NCBI GenBank assembly: GCA_964017155.1
Contig: OZ024854.1
Location: 68,251,754-68,315,753 of the forward strand
From: Oasisia sp. SBJ-2009
Lineage: Eukaryota > Annelida > Polychaeta > Sabellida > Siboglinidae
DNA length: 64,000 nucleotides
Direction: 5' to 3'
In this document: positions 10,339-21,400 of the stretch, one piece after another
How the letters are laid out: each line of letters begins with the position of its first letter
Position numbering within the stretch: position 1 is the first letter of the stretch
Notes under the pieces: model-generated
Told to the model about the DNA's origin: nothing
What the model saw: only the letters and a program-made list of their open reading frames with translations
The model's database searches: none
Program-made: the position numbers and the translations under genes

Positions 10339-11519
10339 CTATGCCGTTGCATCATCGGGAGGATACTCTCTGGTGATCACCTTTCTCAACTGTTCTTCGT
10401 CCACTAGGGCATCGCGCATTAGTCGGACGAAGTTTTCGACGGTGGCCTGCGTGCTCTTCTGGTTACGCCAAGCAGAAAACAAGGTACTGATTTGACTGGA
10501 AGGGATTGCACTGGAAGCTTGGAACTGTCTGAGTCTCCCTACATTGAAACCCATGAGCCTTCCGATTTCCATTACATCGGACGCTTCCCTCGCGACGAAT
10601 GCCATCGCTCTCTCGCTGATCTGTGTCTGACGCTGTTTCTCACTCAGCTCAGTCTTCATCCAGTCGGACACCTGCACATCATCTGCAATTGAGACAAGTA
10701 CATTAGTGATACAGATATACCAGTGGGAGGAAATACACACACGCAGGCACGCACGCACGCACATACACCACACACACACGCACACGCATGTGTGTGTCAC
10801 GAAGGTGTACACCTGGGACAACACATCTGTAAGATCATGAGACAAAATCCAATCACGCACCCAACTGCACAGAGCCAATACCACGAGTAAATAAATGAAT
10901 GCAGTGCAAATGGGAATAAATAAAAACAACATTGCGAATCTCTATTAATTATTCAGATTGGTAGCGTGGACACAATAATTAGATAACTTATGCCCCTTAA
11001 ATGTTTAATATTTCTCTGGGATAACGTGAATTGACTCAAAACCCAACAATGCTGTCACTATTATCTGTTCGTATATTTTTGTCTGCTCTTCAGTATACCC
11101 CAGCTTTGGCAGATACATTTGTAGCAATTCATAATCAGTTCTTTTCGCGTCACACCAAGTTACTTCGTTATATATCAGGCCATACCATCCCCCGTCTCCT
11201 GTTGTATCGGACCGTCAATGTCATCAAACCCGTCCACACAATCCTCGTCGTCCAGTTGCTCTGTTAAGTGACTCCTCACGTGATCACACTCGGCTTCCGT
11301 CAACGCATCGAGGAACTTTTGGAAACCGTGTTGGCCACGCCGTTCCAAAATACCTAGAAAGCAAACAACTTGCTCGTGATTGGTTGTGTTAGACATGATA
11401 GTGTCTTCCATGTCGGAGGTCAGCAGTTCGGCCACGTGGTCGATGAAGTTTTTCATAATCAAGTTCTCTTTGAGGAATACGCGGTTTTTCCGTAGTAACT
11501 TCGTGTGTCGCTGTTCCAT
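10339..11519 (-). CDS. CRADD/RAIDD-like CARD plus death-domain adaptor, copy 2
   Basis: Two coding exons on the minus strand: 11519-11186 (CARD) and 10682-10339 (death domain, stop TAG). The phase-1 donor GGATG|GTATGG joins the acceptor CAATTGCAG|ATGATG to keep one frame; predicted 225 residues. The CARD shows MEQRHTKLLRKNRVFLKENL, FIDHVAELLTSDMEDTIM and HEQVVCFLGILERRGQHGF; the death domain shows SERAMAFVAREASDVMEIG, LRQFQAS and FSAWRNQKSTQATVENFV. Domain order matches CRADD, an adaptor that recruits caspase-2; the pathway is inferred. Sequence and exon phases match copy 1, so this is a tandem duplication in the same orientation. Its intron is only ~500 bp and lacks the (TA)n inverted-repeat element seen in copy 1, but carries a CA microsatellite. 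The acceptor just before the ATG (TTATTTCAG|GCC) implies an upstream untranslated exon. Confidence 0.87.
10735..10800. repeat. CA/CG-rich microsatellite in the CRADD-like copy 2 intron
   Basis: ACACACGCAGGCACGCACG-type simple sequence within the intron. Confidence 0.85.
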
Positions 11520-11779
11520 GGCCTGAAATAATGATTTTTTTGAATAATTATACTCTGTATAACCAGACAATTGTTCGTAGATTTTTTATGCATTATGCTC
11601 TACCAGCATAATGCATAAAAAAATTGCTTCCAACAAATAGCTATGAATCAAGCAATTATTTAACAGGCGTCTTTATCGAACCTCCCTGAAGAAGAAAAAT
11701 AATGGTTAACTACGATAAAGCCCTCGCATGCGTGCATATGCGTCTCCCCTCTCTCTCTCATTTAACTCCCTCCCCTCTC

Positions 11780-11901
11780 TCAATATATATATATATAATA
11801 TAATACATATAATATATATATAATATATATATATATGATACATAATATAGATAATGATATATAATATATATATATATATATACATAATATATATTTGAAC
11901 G

Positions 11902-11938
<37 letters not shown>

Positions 11939-12002
11939 GTTAGTATATGTGTGCATACATGTATAGTGTATAATATATATATTCACAATATATACACACG
12001 TA

Positions 12003-12033
<31 letters not shown>

Positions 12034-12079
12034 CATATATATATATGTATATATAATGTTAGTATATGTGTGCATATAT

Positions 12080-12136
<57 letters not shown>

Positions 12137-12172
12137 TATATATACATGTATATATATCATATATATATATAT
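11780..12172. repeat. TA-rich compound microsatellite
   Basis: Nearly 400 bases of TA tracts broken by short segments. An inner unit (TAATGTTAGTATATGTGTGCAT) occurs at about 11935 and 12055, so part of it is a ~120-bp tandem duplication. Confidence 0.9.
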
Positions 12173-12409
12173 ATAAGGAACCTGTGCACTAGCCAATGCA
12201 TTACATAAACCTAGCTTCCATCGGCCACCTACCATGACTCAGTAGGAAGTGGCAACACTTGTTCCGGTTGCATGAATTTTACAGTTCAACAAACAATAGC
12301 ATTAGTTACTGTTCTTCTTCAACTCGCCTCGCACCAACTGCCACAGCAACAGTTAAATCAACGACTATAAGTCGACAAGTGGTCACACGATGAGTGAAAT
12401 GTGTCCCAG

Positions 12410-12540
12410 CGTGTATGATCCGGACACCAAAACCGAACCGGCCAAGAACTAATTTCCGAAAGTCATTCATGCGAAACGGGATCATATGCGACCCTAGCGG
12501 TTGTTGCATACGCATCGCCACCTAACGAGTGAACGCGTGA
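12410..12540 (+). repeat. Dispersed ~150-bp repeat, copy C
   Basis: Diverged copy of the family at 7450 and 8285: AGTCATTCATGCGAAACG, ATATGCGACCCTAGCGGTTG, GCCACCTAACGAGTGAACG. Like copies A and B it lies next to (TA)n sequence. Confidence 0.7.
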
Positions 12541-12689
12541 CTACAATTTCGGAACTCAATTAGGCCTCTATTATGCGGGGCTAGCCAAACTAGACAAGAC
12601 AATATAATATTATAGTAATATATGGTGCCTATACGGATGGACTCCCGATATTGATAGCCGGCGAGTTTAACTGTCCCAAAATTGATTGA

Positions 12690-14000
12690 ACCTGGTTGAC
12701 CAGCCCAGAAAATGACAAAACGACGACTAACTTACTATATTTGATTAAGAATTAACGCGCACCTTCACCAAGCTGTAGCGTAGGTATAGCCGACAGGACC
12801 CATCCAGAGACAAAACCTTCAAAATAGCACCCACTCTGACAACTATATTCCAGAACTTAATAGACTCCAGAAATCTCCTTTAATTCATACTGGCTGAAAG
12901 CACATACATTTTACTTATAGTTCCCGGCCGTTATAAAAAAGAAATATAATGGAACAACTTCTAACTGCCTAGTCTACCCAGCAACAAAATTTAGCAGAAC
13001 ATTAGGTCTCTAGATATCCAAATCAATCCGTAACCATCTTGAAGTGATCATACAACAGCCTTATACTGCCCGACAATACGGCTTTAGATGTAGACGTTCC
13101 TGGGCGACCTCAGTGCGCACAGTGATCCTTGAGTTGACGGGCACCCTAGAACATACATATTGGTCTTATACTATGAGATTTTCCAACGGATTCCGACACT
13201 GTCCATCTACTCCTATGCAAATTGGACCATTGAGGAATTAGAGCCATGCAGCACCTACCATATTGGATCAAACGTTTTCTGACACAAAGCAATTAGAACT
13301 GAACTGAGAACTGTCAGTGGTCCCCTCATTTTTCTTCTCAGTATTAACTCATATCAATTTCTCTCGGAACCTCCCTGAAACGTTTCAGTGATAATGCCAT
13401 GCTCTGTCGGAAAAACCAATAGCCAAGCTGACCAGGAAAACTTACAGCATGACATCGACAGACTCATCGACTGGTAATTAACCAGGTAAATAGCCTTAAA
13501 ACCCTGCAGATGTTAATTAAGTAATACACATCACGAAATCAGGATTAGCTCAGGACTACATATCGCCCAACATTCTAAGCAACACACCTCGGGGTAGATC
13601 GACATTTAGAATATATTCGATCTCCTGGAACCTACACGTCAACAACTATTACCAATAAACCAAATAGCCAGCTAGGATTCATCAAGAGAAATCTAAGTCC
13701 GTTAATTTCCATGTCCATTAAGAGCTATGAAGCATATCATAGCCTGGTCCATCCACATATCGAGAACTGCGGCTCTGTGTGGGCCCCACACACCACTCGG
13801 AACACAAACTGTCTGTAGGGGTCCAGCATCAGGCAGCAAGGTTTGTTTTTCATTACTACAACTAGCAGTTTGCCCGAACTAGAACAGAGGAGTGCTGGGA
13901 TCAGGCTTTCCATTATGTACAAAATCACAAAAATATCATAGCCAGATCCCAATCAAAACCTCATCATCGCCAAACAATACCCAACCACCATATACACAAG
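12690..14000 (+). mobile_element. Decayed LINE RT with C-terminal region
   Basis: Plus-strand blocks in changing frames: ARQYGFRCRRSWAT (the HGFR-type motif), NSQADQENLQHDIDRLIDW, YLGVDRHLEY...NKPNSQLGFIKRNLSP, then YHSLVHPHIENCGSVWAPHT and VQHQAARFV. This is the order seen after the RT core of CR1-type LINEs. Many stops and frameshifts; inactive. Confidence 0.75.
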
Positions 14001-14184
14001 CATAAACACATATCCAGCACCAACTGTGTCACTTAAAGCCCCCCCCCCCCCTGAACATTCGCACAGTGGAACAGCTAGACTTCCCCGTACTGCTTTCAGT
14101 GTCGGCCTAGGTGTTTGCGGCTAGCGGACGGCACAGAAGCACCTATAATAGACGTGCACACGTTCACTCGCTGTGTCACTCATT

Positions 14185-14764
14185 TACGGAAGCCCGTTGG
14201 GGCCACGATGAAATTATCTGGCGGCCGCCACTTCATTATCTGGCGGCCGCCACTTAACCGGCCGCAAGATATTAAATGGCGGCCGCCAGATAGCGTCGGG
14301 GTACCTATGATCGACCGTTTTGGCGTAGTTTTCCGCGTTTTATTCGCCTTTGAAGTAAAGTTACGCAATTTAAATTATTCTCTATTCAAAGCATATTCAT
14401 TGACGATTTCTTCAAACACAAAAAATAGTTTGATACAATTTGGTGACAAAATACCGGCAGTGATTACCTTCTCACCCAATAGGTCACAGAGGGGTCCCTA
14501 ATGATCAACCGTTCGCGTTCAGCACATAAGCTTGAGTAAAGATGTGTCATACAAGATGGATGCGCCCATGGGCATGACATCAGTTTGCGTGTTTGTTTAC
14601 ACATATACAATTACGTTAGTACAGTAACAGCCAACACCAATTTTTTTGCATTTATAAAACGGTCGATCATTAGGGACACTGTCGATGAAAGGTACCCACA
14701 CGCTAATTAAGTGGCGGCGGTCAGAAAACTATATATTCACAGTGGCACCAACGCGGTTCCGTAT
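14185..14764. mobile_element. Non-autonomous element with nested inverted repeats
   Basis: The left end (TACGGAAGCCCGTTGGGGCC) and reverse-complemented right end (TACGGAACCGCGTTGGTGCC) form a TIR that continues loosely for ~100 bp through GCCGCCACTT and GGGTACC. TCATT flanks both sides (14180-14184 and 14765-14769), a possible 5-bp target duplication. A second inverted pair, GTCCCTAATGATCAACCGTT at 14494 and its complement ending at 14677, is nested inside. No transposase frame. Confidence 0.65.
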
Positions 14765-15457
14765 TCATTCGTAGCCGTAAGGCTACTAAAAATAACCAAT
14801 GACAAAACATGTTATAATAAGGTTTCCACAGTTTATTAGATCAGAAAACCCGAACACTAAAAATCTAGCTAAATATTACCAATGTTAATGTTGTCGAGAC
14901 ATACCTAATTTGTAATGTCTCGGTGTTGCGGCCGGTAGCGCAGCCGAATATAATAAAACAATGTTAAAATATACCTGGACGCAAGTAACACAGTCGAATA
15001 ATAAACTCATAACTCACCCAACAAGCGAGTTCCCGGGAATAAAAAAATTATGCGATGAAAACAACTAGTTTAGTTGAAATAATAATTATTGTAGTATAAA
15101 TAGGGTGGCCTCGCGAAGCCGAAGAGCCAAATGTTGTCTTGCCCATCTGCTGGATTGCAATCTTATTAAAACGTGTTCACATATATACGTGGAACACGTT
15201 AGATGAACACCAACAGATCAATGGTGTAGCTCTACGTTCTTGTAAAACCTTGCCGTCATCCGCATGTCACACTAAACAGATCTCCTCTAATTTCTAAACC
15301 GCCCAAACCTGGAGAGAGCAGTCCCACACCGGGAGTGGAGCAAACGGTTGCGCCACCTGACGGAGCTTAGCTAATCGAGGGCACCAAATCCGTCTGTCTG
15401 TGTGTCCGAATTCGGCTGCTTGTGAGAAGCATGACATTTTACAGGCGCACGTAACAT

Positions 15458-18400
15458 ATGATCGGTACAATGTTGTGTACTAAATTTCAGCGAATTACTA
15501 CTCCTTGCTATGCTTATGTACACAGATACGCTTCTGGTGCGAGACAGTTGCGCAAGGCAGGACTAAGAAGCTTGTCGTCTGCGTCGCCTGCTCATGTCGA
15601 CCAGGCTGAGGCCGGCGAAGAGGGCGTTCAAAGTCAGTCGGGCAAACCTCGTCACAATGTCCCGTTTGCAAAGAATTTATTCCTCGGGAAAATTGAACAG
15701 GTACAAAAGATTAATGGGCACTTTGGCACTTATGTACAAGTCGGACCCACCTAAATGTTCCCATTATAACTGTATTTTTGCCAACATTTGATATTTGTTT
15801 TTGTTAATTCAATCAATTATAATCATCTTGCCCATATTTATTTTTTATAAACAGCGCGTCTTGGCATACTTTTGAGGTCGAAAAGACAGCGCGATTTGTG
15901 CCAGTCGCAAGCGCAGCGGTGCATGTGTTACTGCGCTGTGCACATGGAATGAGCGATAAATAGTTTGTTTATGCCGACCGCGCTGTCTTTTCGACCTCAA
16001 AAGTCTGCTAAGACGCGCTGTTTATAAAACATAAATATGCGCAAGATGATTATAATTGATTGAATTAACAAAATCAAGTATCAAATGTTAGCAAAAATAC
16101 AGTTATAATGGGAAAATTTAGGTGGTTCTGACTTGTACATAAGTGCCGGCACTTTAGTAGCACTTTCGTAGAATCCTGACCCACCTCGATTTCACTGAAC
16201 GTTATAAAGTTCTATAATTTGTTTGCCACTGAACAGTTTTCAAGTAATTTGATTTGCACATTTTAAATTAAACTTATTATATTTATGCCTCCGTTATGTT
16301 TAACATTACGTATTTCCTTTTTAATAAGATTTAACAAGATTGTCACCTAGAGAATCGACTCTAGATGGCAAGTGGACAAGGAAGCCCTTTGGCTTATCGA
16401 GAGTCCAACCTATCTATCTAAGTGTACCCCGTCCTTCTAAGGTATATGTCGATTTCATTTTTAAACATATTAACACAACTACCACCTACAAAATCAGCTG
16501 ATAATGTGTTCCATTCATTTACTGTTCTTTTTAAAAACAAGAATTGTCTAATATCTGGTCTACACTACTTCTTTGCTAATGTAATTTCATGTCCTCTAGT
16601 CCTTCGCTCTTCCTTAATTGAGAACAAATATTTCTGTCAATAATTTTATACCCATTCAACATTTTAAACACTTCATTCAAGACTGTTTTGTGAGACTAGG
16701 TGATTTATTTGTGTAGGCTATGCTGGTGTTTGTGAGACTAGGTGATATGTTTGTGTAGGGTATGCTGGTGTTTTGTGAGACTAGGTGATGTGGTTTTGTA
16801 GGGTATGCTGGTGTTTGTGAGACTAGGTGATATGTTTGTGTAGGGTATGCTGGTGTTTTGTGAGACTAGGTGATGTGTTTGTGTAGGGTATGCTGGTGTT
16901 TGTGAGACTAAGGTGATGTGTTTGTGTAGGGTATGCTGGTGTTTGTGAGACTAGGTGATGTGTTTGTGTAGGGTATGCTGGTATTTGTGAGACTAAGGTG
17001 ATGTGTTTGTGTAGGGCATGCTGGTGTTTGTGAGACTAAGGTGATGTGTTTGTGTAGGGTATGCTGGTGTTTTGTGAGACTTGGTGATGTGTTTGTGTAG
17101 GGTATGCTGATGTTTGTGAGATTAGGTGATATGTTTGTGTAGGGTATGCTGATGTTTGTGAGACTAAGGTGGTGTGTTTGTGTAGGGTATGCTGGTGTTT
17201 TGTGAGACTAGGTGATGTGTTTGTGTAGGGTATGCTGGTGTCTGTGAGACTAGGTGGTGTGTTTGTGTAGGGTATGCTGGTGTTTGTGAGACTAGGTGAT
17301 GTGTGTGTGTAGGGTATGCTGGTGTTTGTGAGACTAAGGTGATGTGTTTGTGTAGGGTATGCTGGTGTTTGTGAGACTAGGTGATGTGTTTGTGTAGGGT
17401 ATGCTGGTGTCTGTGAGACTAAGGTGATGTGTTTGTGTAGGGTATGCTGATGTTTGTGAGATTAGGTGATATGTTTGTGTAGGGTATGCTGATGTTTGTG
17501 AGACTAAGGTGGTGTGTTTGTGTAGGGTATGCTGGTGGTTTGTGAGACTAGGTGATGTGTTTGTGTAGGGTATGCTGGTGTTTTGTGAGACTAGGTGATG
17601 TGTTTGTGTAGGGTATGCTGGTGTTTGTGAGACTAATGTGATGTGTTTGTGTAGGGTATGCTGGTGTTTGTGAGACTAGGTGATGTGTGTGTGTAGGCTA
17701 TGCTGGTGTTTGTGAGACTAGGTGATGTGTTTGTGTAGGGTATGCTGGTGTTTGTGAGACTAGGTGATGTGTTTGTGTAGGGTATGCTGGTGTTTTGTGA
17801 GACTAGGTGATGTGTTTGTGTAGGGTATGCTGGTGTTGGTGAGACTAGGTGATGTGTTTGTGTAGGGTATGCTGGTGTTTTGTGAGACTAGGTGATGTGT
17901 TTGTGTAGGATATGCTGGTGTTTGTGAGACTAATGTGATGTGTTTGTGTAGGGTATGCTGGTGTTTGTGAGACTAGGTGATGTGTTTGTGTAGGCTATGC
18001 TGGTGTTTGTGAGACTAGGTGATGTGTTTGTGTAGGGTATGCTGGTGTTTGTGAGACTAGGTGATGTGTTTGTGTAGGGTATGCTGGTGTTTGTGAAATT
18101 AGGTGATGTGTTTGTGTAGGGTATGCTGGTGTTTGTGAGACTAGGTGATGTGTTTGTGTAGGGTATGCTGGTGTTTGTGAGACTAGGTGATGTGTTTGTG
18201 TAGGGTATGCTGGTGTTTGTGAGACTAGGTGATGTGTAGGGTAGAGTATGCTGGTGTTTGTGAGACTAGGTGATGTGTTTGTGTAGGGTAGGGTATGCTG
18301 GTGTTTGTGAGACTAGGTGATGTGTTTGTGAGACTAGGTGATGTGTTTCTGTTGGGTATGCTGGTGTTTGTGAGACTAAGGTGATGTGTTTGTGTAGGGT

Positions 18401-21400
18401 ATGCTGGTGTTTTGTGAGACTAGGTGATGTGTTTGTGTAGGGTATGCTGGTGTCTGTGAGACCAGGTGATGTGTTTGTGTAGGGTATGCTGGTGTCTGTG
18501 AGACCAGGTGATGTGTTTGTGTAGGGTATGCTGGTGTTTTGTGAGAATAGGTGATGTGTTTGTGTAGGGTATGCTGGTGTTTTGTGAGATTAGGTGATGT
18601 GTTTGTGTAGGGTATGCTGATGTTTGTGAGACTAAGGTGATGTGTTTGTGTAGGGTATGCTGGTGTTTTGTGAGACTAGGTGATGTGTTTGTGTAGGATA
18701 TGCTGGTGTTGGTGAGACCAGGTGATGTGTTTGTGTAGGGTATGCTGGTGTTTGTGAGACTAGGTGATGTGTTTGTGTAGGGTATGCTGGTGTTTGTGAG
18801 ACTAGGTGATGTGTTTCTGTAGGGTATGCTGGTGTTTGTGAGACTAGGTGATGTGTTTGTGTAGGGTATGCTGGTGTTTGTGAGACTAGGTGATGTGTTT
18901 GTGTAGGGTATGCTGGTGTTTGTGAGACTAGGTGATGTGTTTGTGTAGGGTATGCTGGTGTTTGTGAGACTAGGTGATGTGTTTGTGTAGGGTATGCTAG
19001 TGTTTTGTGAGACTAGGTGATGTGTTTGTGTAGGGTATGCTGGTGTTGGTGAGACTAGGTGATGTGTTTGTGTAGGGTATTCTGGTGTTTGTGAGACTAG
19101 GTGATGTGTTTCTGTAGGGTATGCTGGTGTTTGTGAGACTAGGTGATGTGTTTCTGTAGGGTATGCTGGTGTTTGTGAGACTAAGGTGATGTGTTTGTGT
19201 AGGGTATGCTGGTGTTTGTGAGACTAGGTGATGTGTTTGTGTAGGGTATGCTGGTGTCTGTGAGACTAAGGTGATGTGTTTGTGTAGGGTATGCTGGTGT
19301 TTGTGAGACTAGGTGATGTGTTTGTGTAGGGTATGCTGGTGTTTCCTGAAGCATTGGAAGAGGAACAACTTGAAGATCTCAATCACTTGATCCAACCAAT
19401 TGAACAATTCTTTGCAGAATCAGGTATGTCAATTACTCTCAGGGGTAGAACTACCCACTAGTCCGCTAGTCCGAACACTAGTAAAGATAAGGACGGACTA
19501 GTAAACCTGCCTAATAACTAGTCCAGTTGTCTTGTAAAGGTCAATGTGTCATCCAACCCACCCTACATCAATCAATCAAGTCTTTGTAGTCACAGTGACC
19601 CTAACCCCAACACTTCCACAGGCTGGGGGATGTAGTAACAAAATCCCAAGTCATTAAAACGTTGATAAATTGTTGCCAGTGAGCAACTGGCTACAGCAGC
19701 TTCCTTTTCTGATAAATGATGACATAGCCACCAGCTATGAACTTGTTTGGGCACTATTTGTAAGATTAACTGCTCTTTGATGTCTATCATTTTCTGGTGT
19801 GATATTTTTATTTTCCAGTATTACAGTCCAATAGAGCATTTTTTGCATAACATTGTAATGTGAGCTGAATTTCCAAAATGATTATAAATATATGATATAG
19901 AAAATTAATAATGGTAGGGTGATACTGCCGGTCAATGAGTGCAATCGGCATTCTTTTTCAATTGCGCAGTTTTTAATACAGATCATATCTTAACTTTTTA
20001 ATTAATTACTTTTGTTATTTCTGTATTATTTCTTTGGTACCTTTATAAAAAGTGCATTGTTATTTAACTGGGGTTGCAATATGTACTATTTTTTTAGTTT
20101 AAAAACTAATTGGAACGACTGAAATTTGGATTTTTTATTTTTGCGGACTAGTAAACCTTTTGGCGGACTAGTAAACTTTTGACTTTACTAGTCCCGCTGT
20201 CTAGTAACATAAATGCTGAAGTTCTACCCCTGACTCTTAATTAAGTAGCTTGCATAAATTACTCCTAAATAAGCAAAATAAATTAAAGGAACAATCAGCC
20301 CAAAAAATTAAAAATTCTGACACCATTAAACAATATTTACTGTATCACATCCCATAACTTTTATTTAATTCTTAGATCATTTTGTGTGTGTTTAAAGATA
20401 ATTAAAGAAAATTAGCTATAAGAAACATGATGAAAAACATGGCATTAGTTAAAATCTGTTTTCTATATGTACACAAAGTTTAACATTGTGTATAACATTT
20501 GACAACATAAAAATACCTTTGTAGTATAAATTAGATTTTAAACCCGTCTGTGGCGATTCTCTTGGAAAGGTCAGATTTAATGAGTTATGAGATCATGTGG
20601 CATCGTGAGTTCATTATCATTTGCATAGCTCACATCATGAATATAGTTTTCCATATCAGAACATGTCTACAAGGTTAGATTTTCGGAGTGTCAGAATGCG
20701 TTGTTTTTCATTATTCCCATGTACACTGTGATACAAACATTAATCACCATAGAGGAACAAATAATTATCTTACAGTTTCACATGAATAAAATATTTTTTT
20801 AATAACCCAAAATGTAAACCAATGTGATTGTTTCGGCACTTTTTCTGAATTTCACAGACTTTCATCCCGTTTCGGGAGTAATTGTATAGAAAACAATCCA
20901 CAGGAAATAATCTACACTAGTGAACACCGTATAGCAAAAGGATACTAAATTCAGCTTCAGAAAGAAACATCCATAATATTAGTAGGTATAGAAGCAGTTA
21001 TAAAATTTAATATAAGAATTTAAATCAGCGCACACCAAATCTGTTAGTCTCTGTTGCTCACATGGTAGACATATTAGTATGTTACACTTTGTTTTAAAAT
21101 CAAGTACCGGGTAATACTGTATCACTTACAAGTATGAATCCCACATGGTGATTTCTTTGCCAGTGAACATTTTTCTTTTTCAACGGTGCAATGTTTATAA
21201 ATATTTTTGTAATGATATTTTATTCACAACATACCACGTTACCATATTTTTATATTTGTCGTGATTCTCTACTCGTGAAGAAATAATTATTTAAAAAAAT
21301 TATTAAATTTTTTATTTACTGGTGTAGATTATCTCTATGCATTTGGCACAGTTAACCTGCAAACAGCTTCAAACAATGACACCATCAGTTTGTTTGGCTT

